Source: Ancylobacter mangrovi | GTDB taxonomy: Bacteria; Pseudomonadota; Alphaproteobacteria; Rhizobiales; Xanthobacteraceae | Direction: 5' to 3' | Length of the DNA: 64,000 nt | Assembly: GCF_024752355.1 (NCBI RefSeq) | Contig: NZ_JANTHZ010000001.1 | Coordinates: 744,001-808,000 of the forward strand | Shown here: one piece after another, positions 8,612 to 19,890 of the stretch | Numbering within the stretch: the first letter of the stretch is position 1 | Layout of the letters: the number at the start of each line of letters is the position of its first letter | Translations under genes and position numbers: made by a program | The notes under the pieces: generated by a model | Told to the model about the DNA's origin: nothing | Seen by the model: the letters and a program-made list of their open reading frames with translations, nothing else | The model's database searches: none

Positions 8612-9577
8612 ATGCTCGTCTTCGTCTGCGAAACGGTCACCGCCGGCGGCTTCGTCGGAGAGGACCTTCCCGACGGCCTGATAGCCGAAGGAACGCTGAT
8701 GCGCGATGCGCTTATCGGCGATCTGGAGGATCTTCCCGGCATCAGCGTCGTCACGACGCATGACGCCCGCCTGCCCCCGCCCCCGCGCGGCCATTCGACC
8801 CCGCTCGGCCCGGGCGAGGATGCGCGCGCGGCGTGGAACCGGCTGGCGGCCGAGGCGCATTGCTGCTGGCCGATCGCGCCGGAGACCGACGGCATACTCG
8901 AGCGCTTCGTCGCCGAGCTGCGCACCCTCAACCGGCGCGTCGTCGCATCCGATGCCGCGACGCTGCGCGACTGTTCGAGCAAGAAGCGCACGGCCGCGAT
9001 CCTCGCCGCGGCCGGCGTCGCGACGGTGCCGACCTGGGGTGTCGACGAGGTGCCGGCCGACGCCGGCGGCCCGTTCGTGGTGAAGCCCGACGACGGCGCC
9101 GGCGCGCTCGACGTGACGGTGTGCGCCGGCCGGCCGCGGGGCCCCTATCCGGCGCGGGCGATCGTGCAGCCCTATGTGGAGGGCGTGCCCTCGAGCCTCA
9201 GTCTTTTGTGCCAGTCCGGGCGCACCCATGTGCTCGCCGCCAACCGGCAGAACATCGACCGGGCCGACGGCCGGCTCAGCTTCCGGGGCGTGGTGGTCGG
9301 CGCGCAGCCGGTCGACGACGCTCTGCGCGCGCTGGGCGCGAAGGTGGGCGCCGCCCTGCCCGGCCTGCACGGCATCGTCGGCCTCGACTACATCGCGACG
9401 CCCGACGGGCCGGTGGTGGTGGAGGTCAATCCCCGCCTCACCACCAGCTATGCCGGGCTGCGGCAGGCGCTCGGCGTCAACCCGCTCGCCTTCGTCGCCG
9501 AGCTGATCCGCGACGGCGCGGTGCCGGACCTGCCGCACCTGCCGCCAGCGCTGCCGGTCGAGGTGATCGCCCGATGA
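8612..9577 (+). CDS. MfnD-like ATP-grasp protein (tyramine-glutamate ligase family)
   Basis: 321-residue ATP-grasp protein of the group (COG1821) containing archaeal MfnD, which joins tyramine and glutamate in methanofuran synthesis. The N-terminus (LVFVCETVTAGG followed by LMRDALIGDLEDLPG) is typical. The ATP-grasp core has FVVKPDDGAGALDV near residues 151-164, and the metal-binding end is VVVEVNPRLTTSYAGL. An ATG at 8612 preceded by AGGAT is preferred to the in-frame GTG at 8606. It ends in an ATGA overlap with the MfnF-like gene, and this pairing strengthens the methanofuran inference. Activity on tyramine is assumed from homology only. Confidence 0.75.
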   Translation: MLVFVCETVTAGGFVGEDLPDGLIAEGTLMRDALIGDLEDLPGISVVTTHDARLPPPPRGHSTPLGPGEDARAAWNRLAAEAHCCWPIAPETDGILERFVAELRTLNRRVVASDAATLRDCSSKKRTAAILAAAGVATVPTWGVDEVPADAGGPFVVKPDDGAGALDVTVCAGRPRGPYPARAIVQPYVEGVPSSLSLLCQSGRTHVLAANRQNIDRADGRLSFRGVVVGAQPVDDALRALGAKVGAALPGLHGIVGLDYIATPDGPVVVEVNPRLTTSYAGLRQALGVNPLAFVAELIRDGAVPDLPHLPPALPVEVIAR

Positions 9578-10614
9578 GCATCGCACGTCTGGCATGGGAC
9601 ATTGGCGGCGCGCATGTGAAGCTCGCCGCCTTCGGCCGCGACGGCCGGCTCAAGGCGGTGCGGATCGCCGCCTGTCCGGTGTGGAAGGGGGCGGAGCACC
9701 TGCACGAGGCGATGCGCACGCTGCGGGCCGAGTTTCCGCCCGGCATCCCTTCCGCCGCCACCATGACCGCCGAGCTCGCCGACCTGTGGCCCGACCGGCA
9801 TGCGGGCGTGGTCGGCACGGCGGCAATCCTGATCGAGGAGCTGGCCGGGGCCCCGCTCGCGCTGTTCGCCGGGCCGGAGGGCTTCGTGCCGGCCGAGGAG
9901 GCGGCCGCGCATGCCGCGACCATCGCTTCGGCCAACTGGTACGCGACCGCGGCGGTGCTCGCCCATCTGCTGCCCGAGGGAATCCTGCTCGACATCGGCT
10001 CGACCACCGCCGACCTCATCCCCTTCGGCTGCGGGCGGGTCGCGGCGCGCGGCTTCAGCGACGCCGAGCGGCTGGCGAGCAACGAGCTGATCTACAGTGG
10101 TGCGGTGCGCACGCCGGTGATGGCGCTCGCGACCGAGGCGCCGTTCGGCGGGCGCTGGGTGCCGATGATGGCCGAGCTCTACGCCACCAGCGCCGACATC
10201 CACCGCCTGACCGGTGACCTGCCGGAAGCGGCGGACCTGCATCCCAGCGCCGATGGCGGGCCGAAGACGGCCGAGGCCAGCGCGCGCCGGCTGCTGCGCA
10301 TGGTGGGGGAGGACCTCACGCCCTCGAACCTCGGCGCGGCACGCGCCCTCGCCCGACACCTCGCCGAGGCGCAGCTCCATCGCCTGTCGCGCGCGCTCGA
10401 CTGCGTCGCCTCCGGCATGGAGAGCGAGCCCGGCCTCCTCGTCGGGGCGGGCGTCGGGCGCTTTCTCGCCGCCCGGCTCGCGGAACGGCGCGCCATGGCC
10501 TATCTCGATCTCGCCGACGTGCTGACGGACGATGCCGCGCTCTCCAGCGACGCCGCCGACTGCGCGCCGGCGGTCGCCGTCGGCCTCCTCGCCGCCGCCC
10601 TCACGCCCGCCTGA
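9574..10614 (+). CDS. MfnF-like hydantoinase/ASKHA-fold protein, H4MPT-linked C1 pathway
   Basis: 346-residue protein of the hydantoinase/oxoprolinase-like ASKHA superfamily, recognised as a 'probable H4MPT-linked C1 transfer pathway protein' group that includes archaeal MfnF. ATPase-fold signatures are visible as LAWDIGGAHVKLA at the N-terminus, LLDIGSTTADLIPF near residues 139-152 and LLVGAGVGRFLA near the C-terminus. MfnF condenses the furan and tyramine-glutamate parts of methanofuran. Here it is coupled by ATGA to the MfnD-like gene and is followed after 15 bp by a dihydroneopterin aldolase. Confidence 0.78.
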   Translation: MSIARLAWDIGGAHVKLAAFGRDGRLKAVRIAACPVWKGAEHLHEAMRTLRAEFPPGIPSAATMTAELADLWPDRHAGVVGTAAILIEELAGAPLALFAGPEGFVPAEEAAAHAATIASANWYATAAVLAHLLPEGILLDIGSTTADLIPFGCGRVAARGFSDAERLASNELIYSGAVRTPVMALATEAPFGGRWVPMMAELYATSADIHRLTGDLPEAADLHPSADGGPKTAEASARRLLRMVGEDLTPSNLGAARALARHLAEAQLHRLSRALDCVASGMESEPGLLVGAGVGRFLAARLAERRAMAYLDLADVLTDDAALSSDAADCAPAVAVGLLAAALTPA

Positions 10615-10629
10615 GCCCCGGAAAACCCC

Positions 10630-10992
10630 ATGTCCGACCGCATCTTCCTTCGAGGCGTCGAACTGCACGCCCATCACGGCCTCCATGAGGAGGAGGCGCG
10701 GCTCGGCCAGCGCTTCGTCGTCGATATCGACTGGTGGCTCGACACGCGGCCGGCGGCGGCGGCCGACGACTATGAGCTGACGGTCGGCTACGAGAAGGTG
10801 TTCGCCGTCATCCACGAGGTCTCGACCGGCCGCCGCTTCCAGATGATCGAGGCCTTCGCCGACGCCATCGCCGCGGCGGTGCTGGCGCGCTATTCCAGCG
10901 TCGAGAAGGTGCGGGTCGAGGTGCACAAGCCCGCCGCCCCGATCGCCGGCATCTTCCGCGATGCCGGCGTCGAGGTGACGCGCAAGAGGTAG
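10630..10992 (+). CDS. Dihydroneopterin aldolase family protein
   Basis: 120-residue FolB-family protein. Expected elements are present: LHAHHGLHEEEARLGQRF near the N-terminus, the active-site tyrosine segment VGYEKVF, the glutamate helix MIEAFADAIA and the C-terminal VHKPAAPIAG with the catalytic lysine. It closes the C1 operon, so it may supply the pterin precursor for H4MPT rather than, or as well as, folate. No other fol genes are near, which favours the C1 role. Whether the organism has a second folB for folate cannot be seen from this window. Confidence 0.85.
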   Translation: MSDRIFLRGVELHAHHGLHEEEARLGQRFVVDIDWWLDTRPAAAADDYELTVGYEKVFAVIHEVSTGRRFQMIEAFADAIAAAVLARYSSVEKVRVEVHKPAAPIAGIFRDAGVEVTRKR

Positions 10993-11017
10993 TCCGCGCG
11001 GAACACGCCCGTCCCCG

Positions 11018-12271
11018 TCAGCGCCGCAGGTCGCGGCTCACCCGCACGGGCACCGGGGCCGGCGCCACCGAGCGCGGCGGCAGCGGGGCGAGCGTGCGGC
11101 CCGCCGTTTCGTGATTGCGCGCAAGGCGGGCGAAACGGTCGCGCCAGGGGACCTCGATCAGGCGGTAGCTGAGCGAGGCGAGCGCGATCACCGCCGCCGC
11201 GAAGGCGACCAGCAGCGCCGTCGCCGCCAGCGGGTGGCCGAGGTCGTAGAGCAGCTTGGGATCGCCCAGCACCTCGGTCTTCACCTTCAGCGACGCGCCG
11301 GTGACGTCGCCATAGAGCCACAGGCCGAAGCCGAGCAGGATCAGCAGCGGCATGTGGATCAGGTAGATCGAATAGGACCACGCGCCGAGCGCGCGGAACG
11401 GACGCGTGGTGAGCAGCCGCGAGGCCAAGCCGCCCTGGCGGGCGAAGACGAGGATGGCGAGCGCGAACACCGCCGGCGCCGCCACGCTGAGCGGGCTCGC
11501 GCTGTCCGGCCCCATGCCGGCCGCGACGATGAACAGGCCGGCGAGCAGCACCGCGGCGATCTCCAGCACCGTCGCCGCCGGAAGCGCGCGTCCGCGCATG
11601 CGCTCATGGAGGTGATAGGCGCCGACACCGGCGAAGAAGCCGGCGATGCAGCGCAGGAAGCCGTAATCGGCGGTCGAGTTCATATAGGCCGGCGCGACGA
11701 TCAGCAGCGTGACGGCCGACAGCAGCGACAGCGCCAGCGCGACCGGCAGCAGCCGGCGCGAGCCGGCCGCCAGCAGCACGGCGGCGAACAGCACATAGGT
11801 GTAGAACTCGGCCCCTATGCTCCAGGCCGGCCCGTTCCAGGCGACGCCGTAGAAGCCCATGGAATTGAGCAGCGCCGCGTTCAGCAGCAGGCCCTGCATG
11901 GAATAGCCGCCGGTGCCGGCCTCGATCATCAGGCTGTCGGGCAGGCGCCCGCCGAGATTGACCGCCATGACCCCCAGCATCAGCGCGAACAGCACGGTGA
12001 GATGAAGCGGCCACAGCCGGCCGATGCGACGCAACAGGAAGCCGCCCGCCTGGCGCGCGCTTCCCATGCGGTCGCGATAGGCGTGGCAAACGACGAAGCC
12101 GGAGAGGACGAAGAAGAAATCGACGAAAAGGTAAGCGTTGGTCACGAAACGCGAATAGATAAAGTCTAATTTGACGATATAGATGAAATGGTAAATTAAA
12201 ACCATGATTGCGGCGAGACCGCGCCAAGCATCCAGTGCGTCAAAGCGGTCGGTAACGGCCGACGATTTCAT
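11018..12271 (-). CDS. Acyltransferase family 3 (OafA/YrhL-type) membrane protein
   Basis: 417-residue integral membrane acyltransferase. The N-terminus has the family's signature RFDALDAWRGLAAIMVLIYH with the conserved arginine and histidine, then VDFFFVLSGFVVCHAY, followed by about ten hydrophobic segments and a C-terminal cytoplasmic tail. Such proteins O-acylate polysaccharides, lipids or small molecules, and the substrate cannot be told. It converges with the dihydroneopterin aldolase gene and has no functional neighbours. The stretch just upstream of the start is AT-rich compared with its surroundings and is the likely promoter. Confidence 0.88.
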   Translation of the reverse strand: MKSSAVTDRFDALDAWRGLAAIMVLIYHFIYIVKLDFIYSRFVTNAYLFVDFFFVLSGFVVCHAYRDRMGSARQAGGFLLRRIGRLWPLHLTVLFALMLGVMAVNLGGRLPDSLMIEAGTGGYSMQGLLLNAALLNSMGFYGVAWNGPAWSIGAEFYTYVLFAAVLLAAGSRRLLPVALALSLLSAVTLLIVAPAYMNSTADYGFLRCIAGFFAGVGAYHLHERMRGRALPAATVLEIAAVLLAGLFIVAAGMGPDSASPLSVAAPAVFALAILVFARQGGLASRLLTTRPFRALGAWSYSIYLIHMPLLILLGFGLWLYGDVTGASLKVKTEVLGDPKLLYDLGHPLAATALLVAFAAAVIALASLSYRLIEVPWRDRFARLARNHETAGRTLAPLPPRSVAPAPVPVRVSRDLRR

Positions 12272-12526
12272 ACCATAACACCTCGCGGAACGACTTTATC
12301 CGCCCCCCCTTCACCGCCCGACAGCCCATGGACGGCATCGGGCTAACCGGTGAGCTTCCGACGGGTTCCGAAATTCATTGGGGCAATTCCGGGGCACTCC
12401 CGCCGTCCGCCGCGGCGGCGACGTGGCCCGGCGAGACCGCCCGCGGTAGGCGCGTGTGCCCGAGGGGGCTTCCTGTCGCCCGGCGGAGGCCCTACTTGTT
12501 GGCGGCCCGCCTGCAGGAGTGATGCG

Positions 12527-15196
12527 ATGCGCGATGCCGATCCCCAGCCCGTCCGCCTGACCGATTACCGCCCGCCGGACTGGCTGGTCGACACGGTCGA
12601 CCTCGACGTGCGCCTGCATCCGCAGGCGACCCGCGTGGTGGCCCGGCTCGGCATGCGCCCGAACCCGCTCGGCCGGCCCGGCGCGCCGATCGTGCTCGAC
12701 GGCGACGAACTGGAGCTGAAATCGGTGGCGCTCGACGGCGCGCCGCTGGCCGGCGCCGGCTATGCCGCCACGCCCTCCTCGCTCACCATCCTCGCCCCGC
12801 CGCAGGAGCCGTTGGTGCTGACGATCGAGACCGTGCTCGACCCGTCGGCCAACACCAAGCTGATGGGCCTCTACTGCTCCAGCGGCACCTACTGCACCCA
12901 GTGCGAGGCCGAGGGCTTCCGCCGCATCACCTATTTCCCGGACCGGCCGGACGTGCTCGCCGTCTACACCACCCGCATCGAGGCCGAGCGCGAGGAGGCC
13001 CCGGTGCTGCTCGGCAACGGCAACAAGGTGGAGAGCGGCGACATCGAGGGCACCACCCGCCACTTCGCCGTCTGGCACGATCCCTGGCCCAAGCCCTGCT
13101 ACCTGTTCGCGCTGGTGGGCGGGAAGCTCGACCGCATCACGGAGCCGTTCGTGACCGCCACCGGCAAGGAGGTCGAGCTCGGCATCTATGTCGAGCCCGG
13201 CAAGGCGGCGCGCGCGGGCTACGCCATGGACGCGCTGAAGCGCTCCATGCGCTGGGACGAGGAGGTGTTCGGCTGCGAATACGACCTCGACGTGTTCAAC
13301 ATCGTCGCCGTGGCCGACTTCAACATGGGCGCGATGGAGAACAAGGGGCTCAACGTCTTCAACGACAAATACGTGCTCGCCAGCCCCGAGACCGCGACCG
13401 ACGCGGACTACGCCAATATAGAGGCGATCATCGCCCACGAATATTTCCACAACTGGACCGGCAACCGCATCACCTGCCGCGACTGGTTCCAGCTCTGCCT
13501 CAAGGAAGGGCTGACCGTCTTCCGCGACCAGGAGTTCTCCTCCGACCAGCGCTCGCGCCCGGTCAAGCGCATCGCCGACGTGCGGCTGCTGAAGAGCCAC
13601 CAGTTCGCCGAGGATGCCGGCCCGCTGGCGCATCCGGTGCGCCCGGCCACCTATCGCGAGATCAACAACTTCTACACCGCCACCGTCTACGAGAAGGGCG
13701 CCGAGGTGGTGCGGATGCTGAAGACGCTGCTGGGCGAGGAAGGCTTCCGCGCCGGCATGGACCTCTATTTCGACCGCCATGACGGGCAGGCGGCGACGGT
13801 GGAGGAGTTCCTCACCTGCTTCGCCGACGCCAATGGCGCCGACCTCTCACAATTCGCGCTGTGGTACGCGCAGTCGGGCACGCCGCAGGTCGAGGTGAAC
13901 GGCCACTGGGACGCGGCGGCGCGCAGCTACCGGCTCGATGTTCGCCAGACGCAGGTGCCAACGCCCGGCCAGCCGGACAAGCAGCCCATGCTGATCCCGC
14001 TCGCGCTCGGCCTCGTCGGCGCCGACGGGCGCGACCTGCCGCTGGTCCCCGATGACGGCACCAACGCCGCCGGCTCGGTGCTGGTCGTCAGCCGGCCGGA
14101 GCAAAGCTTCGTGTTCCGTGACGTCGAGGCGCGGCCGGTGCCCTCGATCAACCGCGGCTTCTCCGCGCCGGTGAAGCTGACCACCAACCTCGCCAGCGAG
14201 GACCTGCTGTTTCTCGCCCGCCACGACACCGACCCGTTCAACCGCTTCGAGGCCGGCCAGACGCTCGCCCTCGCCCATCTGGTGAGCGCGAGCGGGCTGG
14301 CGCCCGAGAAGACCCTCGCCGGCGCCCTCGCCGCCGGCGGCACGGCGCTGGTGGAGGCGCTGATCGAGGCGCTCGGGGCGAGCCTCGAGGATGAGACGCT
14401 CGACCCCGCCTTCATCGCACAGGTTCTCTCAGTGCCCTCGGAGGGCGACATTGCCCGCGAGATCGGCAGCGAGGTCGATCCCGACGCGATCCACGCCGCA
14501 CGGCGCTCGCTGCGGCGCGCGCTCGGCGAGGCGCTGCGCCCGGGGCTGGAGCGCGCCTATGGCCGCCACGCCCCCGACGGCGCCTATTCGCCCGACGCGG
14601 TCTCCGCCGGCCGTCGGGCGCTGCGCAACGCCGCGCTCGAGCTGATGGCGAGCACCGGGGAGGCGGCCGACATCGCGCGGGCGCTCGCCCATTTCGAGAC
14701 CGCCGACAACATGACCGACCGCTTCTTCGCGCTGTCGGTGCTCGCCCATCACGCGCCGGCCGAGCGCGACGCGGCGCTCGACGCCTTCTACCAGCGCTTC
14801 CGCGACGACCCGCTGGTGATCGACAAATGGCTGGCGCTGCAGGCGCAGATCGCCGAGCCGGAGACGCTGGAGCGGGTGCGCGAGCTGACCCGACATCCGG
14901 CCTTCTCCATGGGCAACCCGAACCGGGTGCGGGCACTGATCGGCAATTTCGCGGCCGCGAACCAGACCCAGTTCCACCGCCCAGACGGCGCCGGGCACCT
15001 GTTCGTGGCCGATGCCGTGCTGGAGCTCGACAGGCGCAACCCGCAGGTGGCGGCACGGCTGCTCGGCGCCTTCAAGAGCTGGCGCTCGCTGGAGCCGACG
15101 CGGCGCGGCTCCGCCGAGCGCGCGCTGAGGCGGATCGCCGACGGCCCCGGCCTCTCGCCGGATGTGAGCGACATCGTCGCCCGTTCGCTCGGTTGA
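12527..15196 (+). CDS. pepN: Aminopeptidase N (M1 family)
   Basis: 889-residue cytoplasmic zinc aminopeptidase of the M1 family, close to E. coli PepN in size. The exopeptidase motif appears as MGAMENKGLNVFN and the zinc site as HEYFHNW followed 18 residues later by the conserved glutamate in LKEGLT. The C-terminal helical domain is complete. The ATG at 12527 is preceded by GCAGGAG at good spacing; the open frame extends further upstream but without support. It is a single-gene unit with 255 bp upstream in which nothing else was recognised. It serves general peptide turnover. Confidence 0.95.
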   Translation: MRDADPQPVRLTDYRPPDWLVDTVDLDVRLHPQATRVVARLGMRPNPLGRPGAPIVLDGDELELKSVALDGAPLAGAGYAATPSSLTILAPPQEPLVLTIETVLDPSANTKLMGLYCSSGTYCTQCEAEGFRRITYFPDRPDVLAVYTTRIEAEREEAPVLLGNGNKVESGDIEGTTRHFAVWHDPWPKPCYLFALVGGKLDRITEPFVTATGKEVELGIYVEPGKAARAGYAMDALKRSMRWDEEVFGCEYDLDVFNIVAVADFNMGAMENKGLNVFNDKYVLASPETATDADYANIEAIIAHEYFHNWTGNRITCRDWFQLCLKEGLTVFRDQEFSSDQRSRPVKRIADVRLLKSHQFAEDAGPLAHPVRPATYREINNFYTATVYEKGAEVVRMLKTLLGEEGFRAGMDLYFDRHDGQAATVEEFLTCFADANGADLSQFALWYAQSGTPQVEVNGHWDAAARSYRLDVRQTQVPTPGQPDKQPMLIPLALGLVGADGRDLPLVPDDGTNAAGSVLVVSRPEQSFVFRDVEARPVPSINRGFSAPVKLTTNLASEDLLFLARHDTDPFNRFEAGQTLALAHLVSASGLAPEKTLAGALAAGGTALVEALIEALGASLEDETLDPAFIAQVLSVPSEGDIAREIGSEVDPDAIHAARRSLRRALGEALRPGLERAYGRHAPDGAYSPDAVSAGRRALRNAALELMASTGEAADIARALAHFETADNMTDRFFALSVLAHHAPAERDAALDAFYQRFRDDPLVIDKWLALQAQIAEPETLERVRELTRHPAFSMGNPNRVRALIGNFAAANQTQFHRPDGAGHLFVADAVLELDRRNPQVAARLLGAFKSWRSLEPTRRGSAERALRRIADGPGLSPDVSDIVARSLG

Positions 15197-15293
15197 GCGC
15201 GTTAAGTACTATGAATTGCTTGCACTCAAATAGGCCGTTTCAGATCGTCAAATTCGAGGATAGAGTTCTTTTGAACGTATAGCCCAGCGGCAC

Positions 15294-16757
15294 ATGGAAA
15301 AGACATCGCTCCAGGTGGTTTCGCAGGATGTGACAACACTGGCGGCGACCTATCTCAGTTCGCCCGTCGCATTATGTCTCGTCGACCGCGAGCGACGCTG
15401 CCTTGCCGCCAATGAGCGTTTTGCCGCGACGATGAACCGCCCGCTGGCCGGCCTCCTCAATGAGGATCTGGGCCTGCTACTTCCCGGCGCCGATGCCTTC
15501 ATCGCCACCGCGTTCGAGAAGGCGCGCGAGGGCGAGGCGTTCAGCGACTACGAGCTGCCGGTCAGCGCCTGCGGGCGGGTGTTCCTCGCCTCCGCCGAGC
15601 CGTTCCGCACCGATGGCGAGCTTGCCGGGCTGTCGATCGGGCTGGTGGACATCACCGAGCGCAAGCGGATGGCCGAGACGCTGATCGAGATGGAGCAGCG
15701 CATCGCCTTCGCCATGGAGAGCGCCAACCAGTGGATCTGGGAGCTCGACATCCCGGCCAACCGGGTGCGGCGCTCACCGCACTGGAAGTCCGGCCTCGGC
15801 TATGCCCAGGACGAGGCGGTCAGCGACAGCGAGCACGTGGCCTGGAGCGTGGTCCATCCGGACGACCGGCCGCAGGTGCTGCGGCGCTTCCGCGACCTCG
15901 TGGAAGGGCGGACCGACCTGTTCGAGGCGGTCTACCGGGTGCAGCACCGGAACGGGAACTGGATCTGGATCATGGGGCGCGGGCGCATCGTGGAGCGCGC
16001 GCCCGACGGCAAGCCGCTGCGCCTCTTGGCGACCAGCGTCGACATCAGCCGCCAGAAGCGGATCGAGCAGGAGCTCGGCGCGACCGTGCGCCAGCGCGAG
16101 GACCTCGAACGCGAGCTGGTCGCCGCCAATCGCCGCCTGACCGCGCTGTCGGAGATGGATTCGCTGACCGAGCTGCCGAACCGGCGCAAGTTCGACGAGG
16201 TGCTCTCGCGCGAGATCCGCCGCAACGGGCGCCATACCCCGGCCCTGGCGCTGCTGATGATCGATGTCGATCACTTCAAGAGCTACAACGACCTCTACGG
16301 CCACCCCGAGGGCGACGAGTGCCTGCGCAGGGTGGCCGAGACGCTGCGCCGGTGCGCGCGCCGGGCCGGCGACGTCATCACCCGCTATGGCGGCGAGGAG
16401 TTCGCCGCCATCCTCGCCGACACCAACGAAGCCGATGCGACGCTGCTCGCCGGCCGCATGCTGGAAGCGGTCCGCGCGCTCAGGATCGCGCATGCGGGCA
16501 GTTCGCCCGGCATCGTCACGGTCAGCATCGGCGTCGCGGTCTACGAGCTGTCCGAGCCCGCGCCGCGCCCGATGCCGCCCGCCACGCTGATCGAGGCGGC
16601 CGACCGGGCGCTCTATTCGGCCAAGCAGGCGGGGCGCAACTGCATCGCCGCCTCCAACATCGATGCGAGCGGCGCGCTGCGCACCATGGCCGTGACCGAG
16701 AACGGCACCGCCGCCTCGGCGCGGCCCCTCGACGCCGACAAGGACGCGCGGCGCTGA
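15294..16757 (+). CDS. PAS-PAS-GGDEF diguanylate cyclase
   Basis: 487-residue soluble signalling protein. Two PAS domains occupy roughly residues 15-125 (ending with the PAC-like VDITERKRM) and 140-255 (SVVHPDDRPQV, then SVDISRQKRI). A short coiled coil links them to a GGDEF domain at about 285-455. The catalytic motif is intact as RYGGEEF, preceded by an intact product-inhibition site (RAGD five residues before). The substrate loop DSLTELPNRRKFD and DVDHFKSYND are also present. It should make cyclic-di-GMP in response to a cytoplasmic signal; the ligand is unknown. It ends six bases from the convergent Fae-like gene. Confidence 0.93.
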   Translation: MEKTSLQVVSQDVTTLAATYLSSPVALCLVDRERRCLAANERFAATMNRPLAGLLNEDLGLLLPGADAFIATAFEKAREGEAFSDYELPVSACGRVFLASAEPFRTDGELAGLSIGLVDITERKRMAETLIEMEQRIAFAMESANQWIWELDIPANRVRRSPHWKSGLGYAQDEAVSDSEHVAWSVVHPDDRPQVLRRFRDLVEGRTDLFEAVYRVQHRNGNWIWIMGRGRIVERAPDGKPLRLLATSVDISRQKRIEQELGATVRQREDLERELVAANRRLTALSEMDSLTELPNRRKFDEVLSREIRRNGRHTPALALLMIDVDHFKSYNDLYGHPEGDECLRRVAETLRRCARRAGDVITRYGGEEFAAILADTNEADATLLAGRMLEAVRALRIAHAGSSPGIVTVSIGVAVYELSEPAPRPMPPATLIEAADRALYSAKQAGRNCIAASNIDASGALRTMAVTENGTAASARPLDADKDARR

Positions 16758-16763
16758 GCGGGC

Positions 16764-17303
16764 TCAGTAGTCGATGACGTCCTCGAGTGCGTAGTGCTTG
16801 ATCGTCTTGCGGTTGGCGATCAGCTCGTCGACCGTCGGCTCGCCCTTCATGGCGCGCGACAGCGCGATCTTCATCGCCTCGTAATTGGTGCGGTAGAGGT
16901 CCGCCTTGTCGAGGTTCGCGTCCTCCGCACAGCGCGGATCGAGCCACACCATCACGATCATGCAGATTTCGTCGGCCTGGTCCTTCGGCAGGATGTCCTC
17001 GATCAGCGCGTCGACGATGGCGTCGCCGATCGCCCCCTGCACCACGCCGCCCAGCAGTTCGACATAGTCGAGCGACTCGATGGTCGCCTTGGTGGTCATC
17101 ATGGTGGCCGGGCGCACCATCTGGTTGAGGTCGCGCACCACGAACATGCGGGTGTGGCCCTGCACCTGCCCCATCATGGAGGCGAAGGCATGCCCGGCCG
17201 GGCCGCGCACGGAGCCGATCAGCACCTCCGGCATCGCGTCGGTGAACTGCCCTTCCGCGGCCAGCACGGTCGCCTCGCCGGTGCGGAACCAGATGTCGCT
17301 CAT
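16764..17303 (-). CDS. Formaldehyde-activating enzyme (Fae) paralogue lacking the catalytic histidine
   Basis: 179-residue protein of the Fae family, whose classical members condense formaldehyde with H4MPT. Family features are GEATV at the N-terminus, GPAGHAFASMMG, the TTKATIES strand, ILPKDQADEICMIVMVW and the C-terminal NYEAMKIALSRAM. In classical Fae the catalytic histidine lies in a segment like EVAHIDLIIG. The equivalent stretch here reads DAMPEVLIG and has no histidine. The gene therefore looks like a Fae2/Fae3-type paralogue with a possible binding or regulatory role rather than the main enzyme. A good ribosome site (CAGGAG) precedes the chosen ATG. It stands alone, about 6 kb from the C1 island. 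Confidence 0.82.
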   Translation of the reverse strand: MSDIWFRTGEATVLAAEGQFTDAMPEVLIGSVRGPAGHAFASMMGQVQGHTRMFVVRDLNQMVRPATMMTTKATIESLDYVELLGGVVQGAIGDAIVDALIEDILPKDQADEICMIVMVWLDPRCAEDANLDKADLYRTNYEAMKIALSRAMKGEPTVDELIANRKTIKHYALEDVIDY

Positions 17304-17556
17304 GGTCGTCTCCTGCCCATAAAGATGAGGCCGAGCGCATAGCACCGGGCCGCGCGATCCGTCCATCGGCCATCGCGTCGCGACCCCTATCGAGGCACCG
17401 CCCACTCGCCCTTCGGTTGCCCCGCCGCAAACTTGACTCGCTGGGGACTCTGGACAGGAAGGGTACGATTCGATTCAAATCAGGGTGATTCGGAGAGATG
17501 CGGCACATCCCTCCAGGTCGACTGGGAAAGGGTTCGGGACTTCGGGGAGGCCGGCG

Positions 17557-19886
<2,330 letters not shown>

Positions 19887-19890
<4 letters not shown>

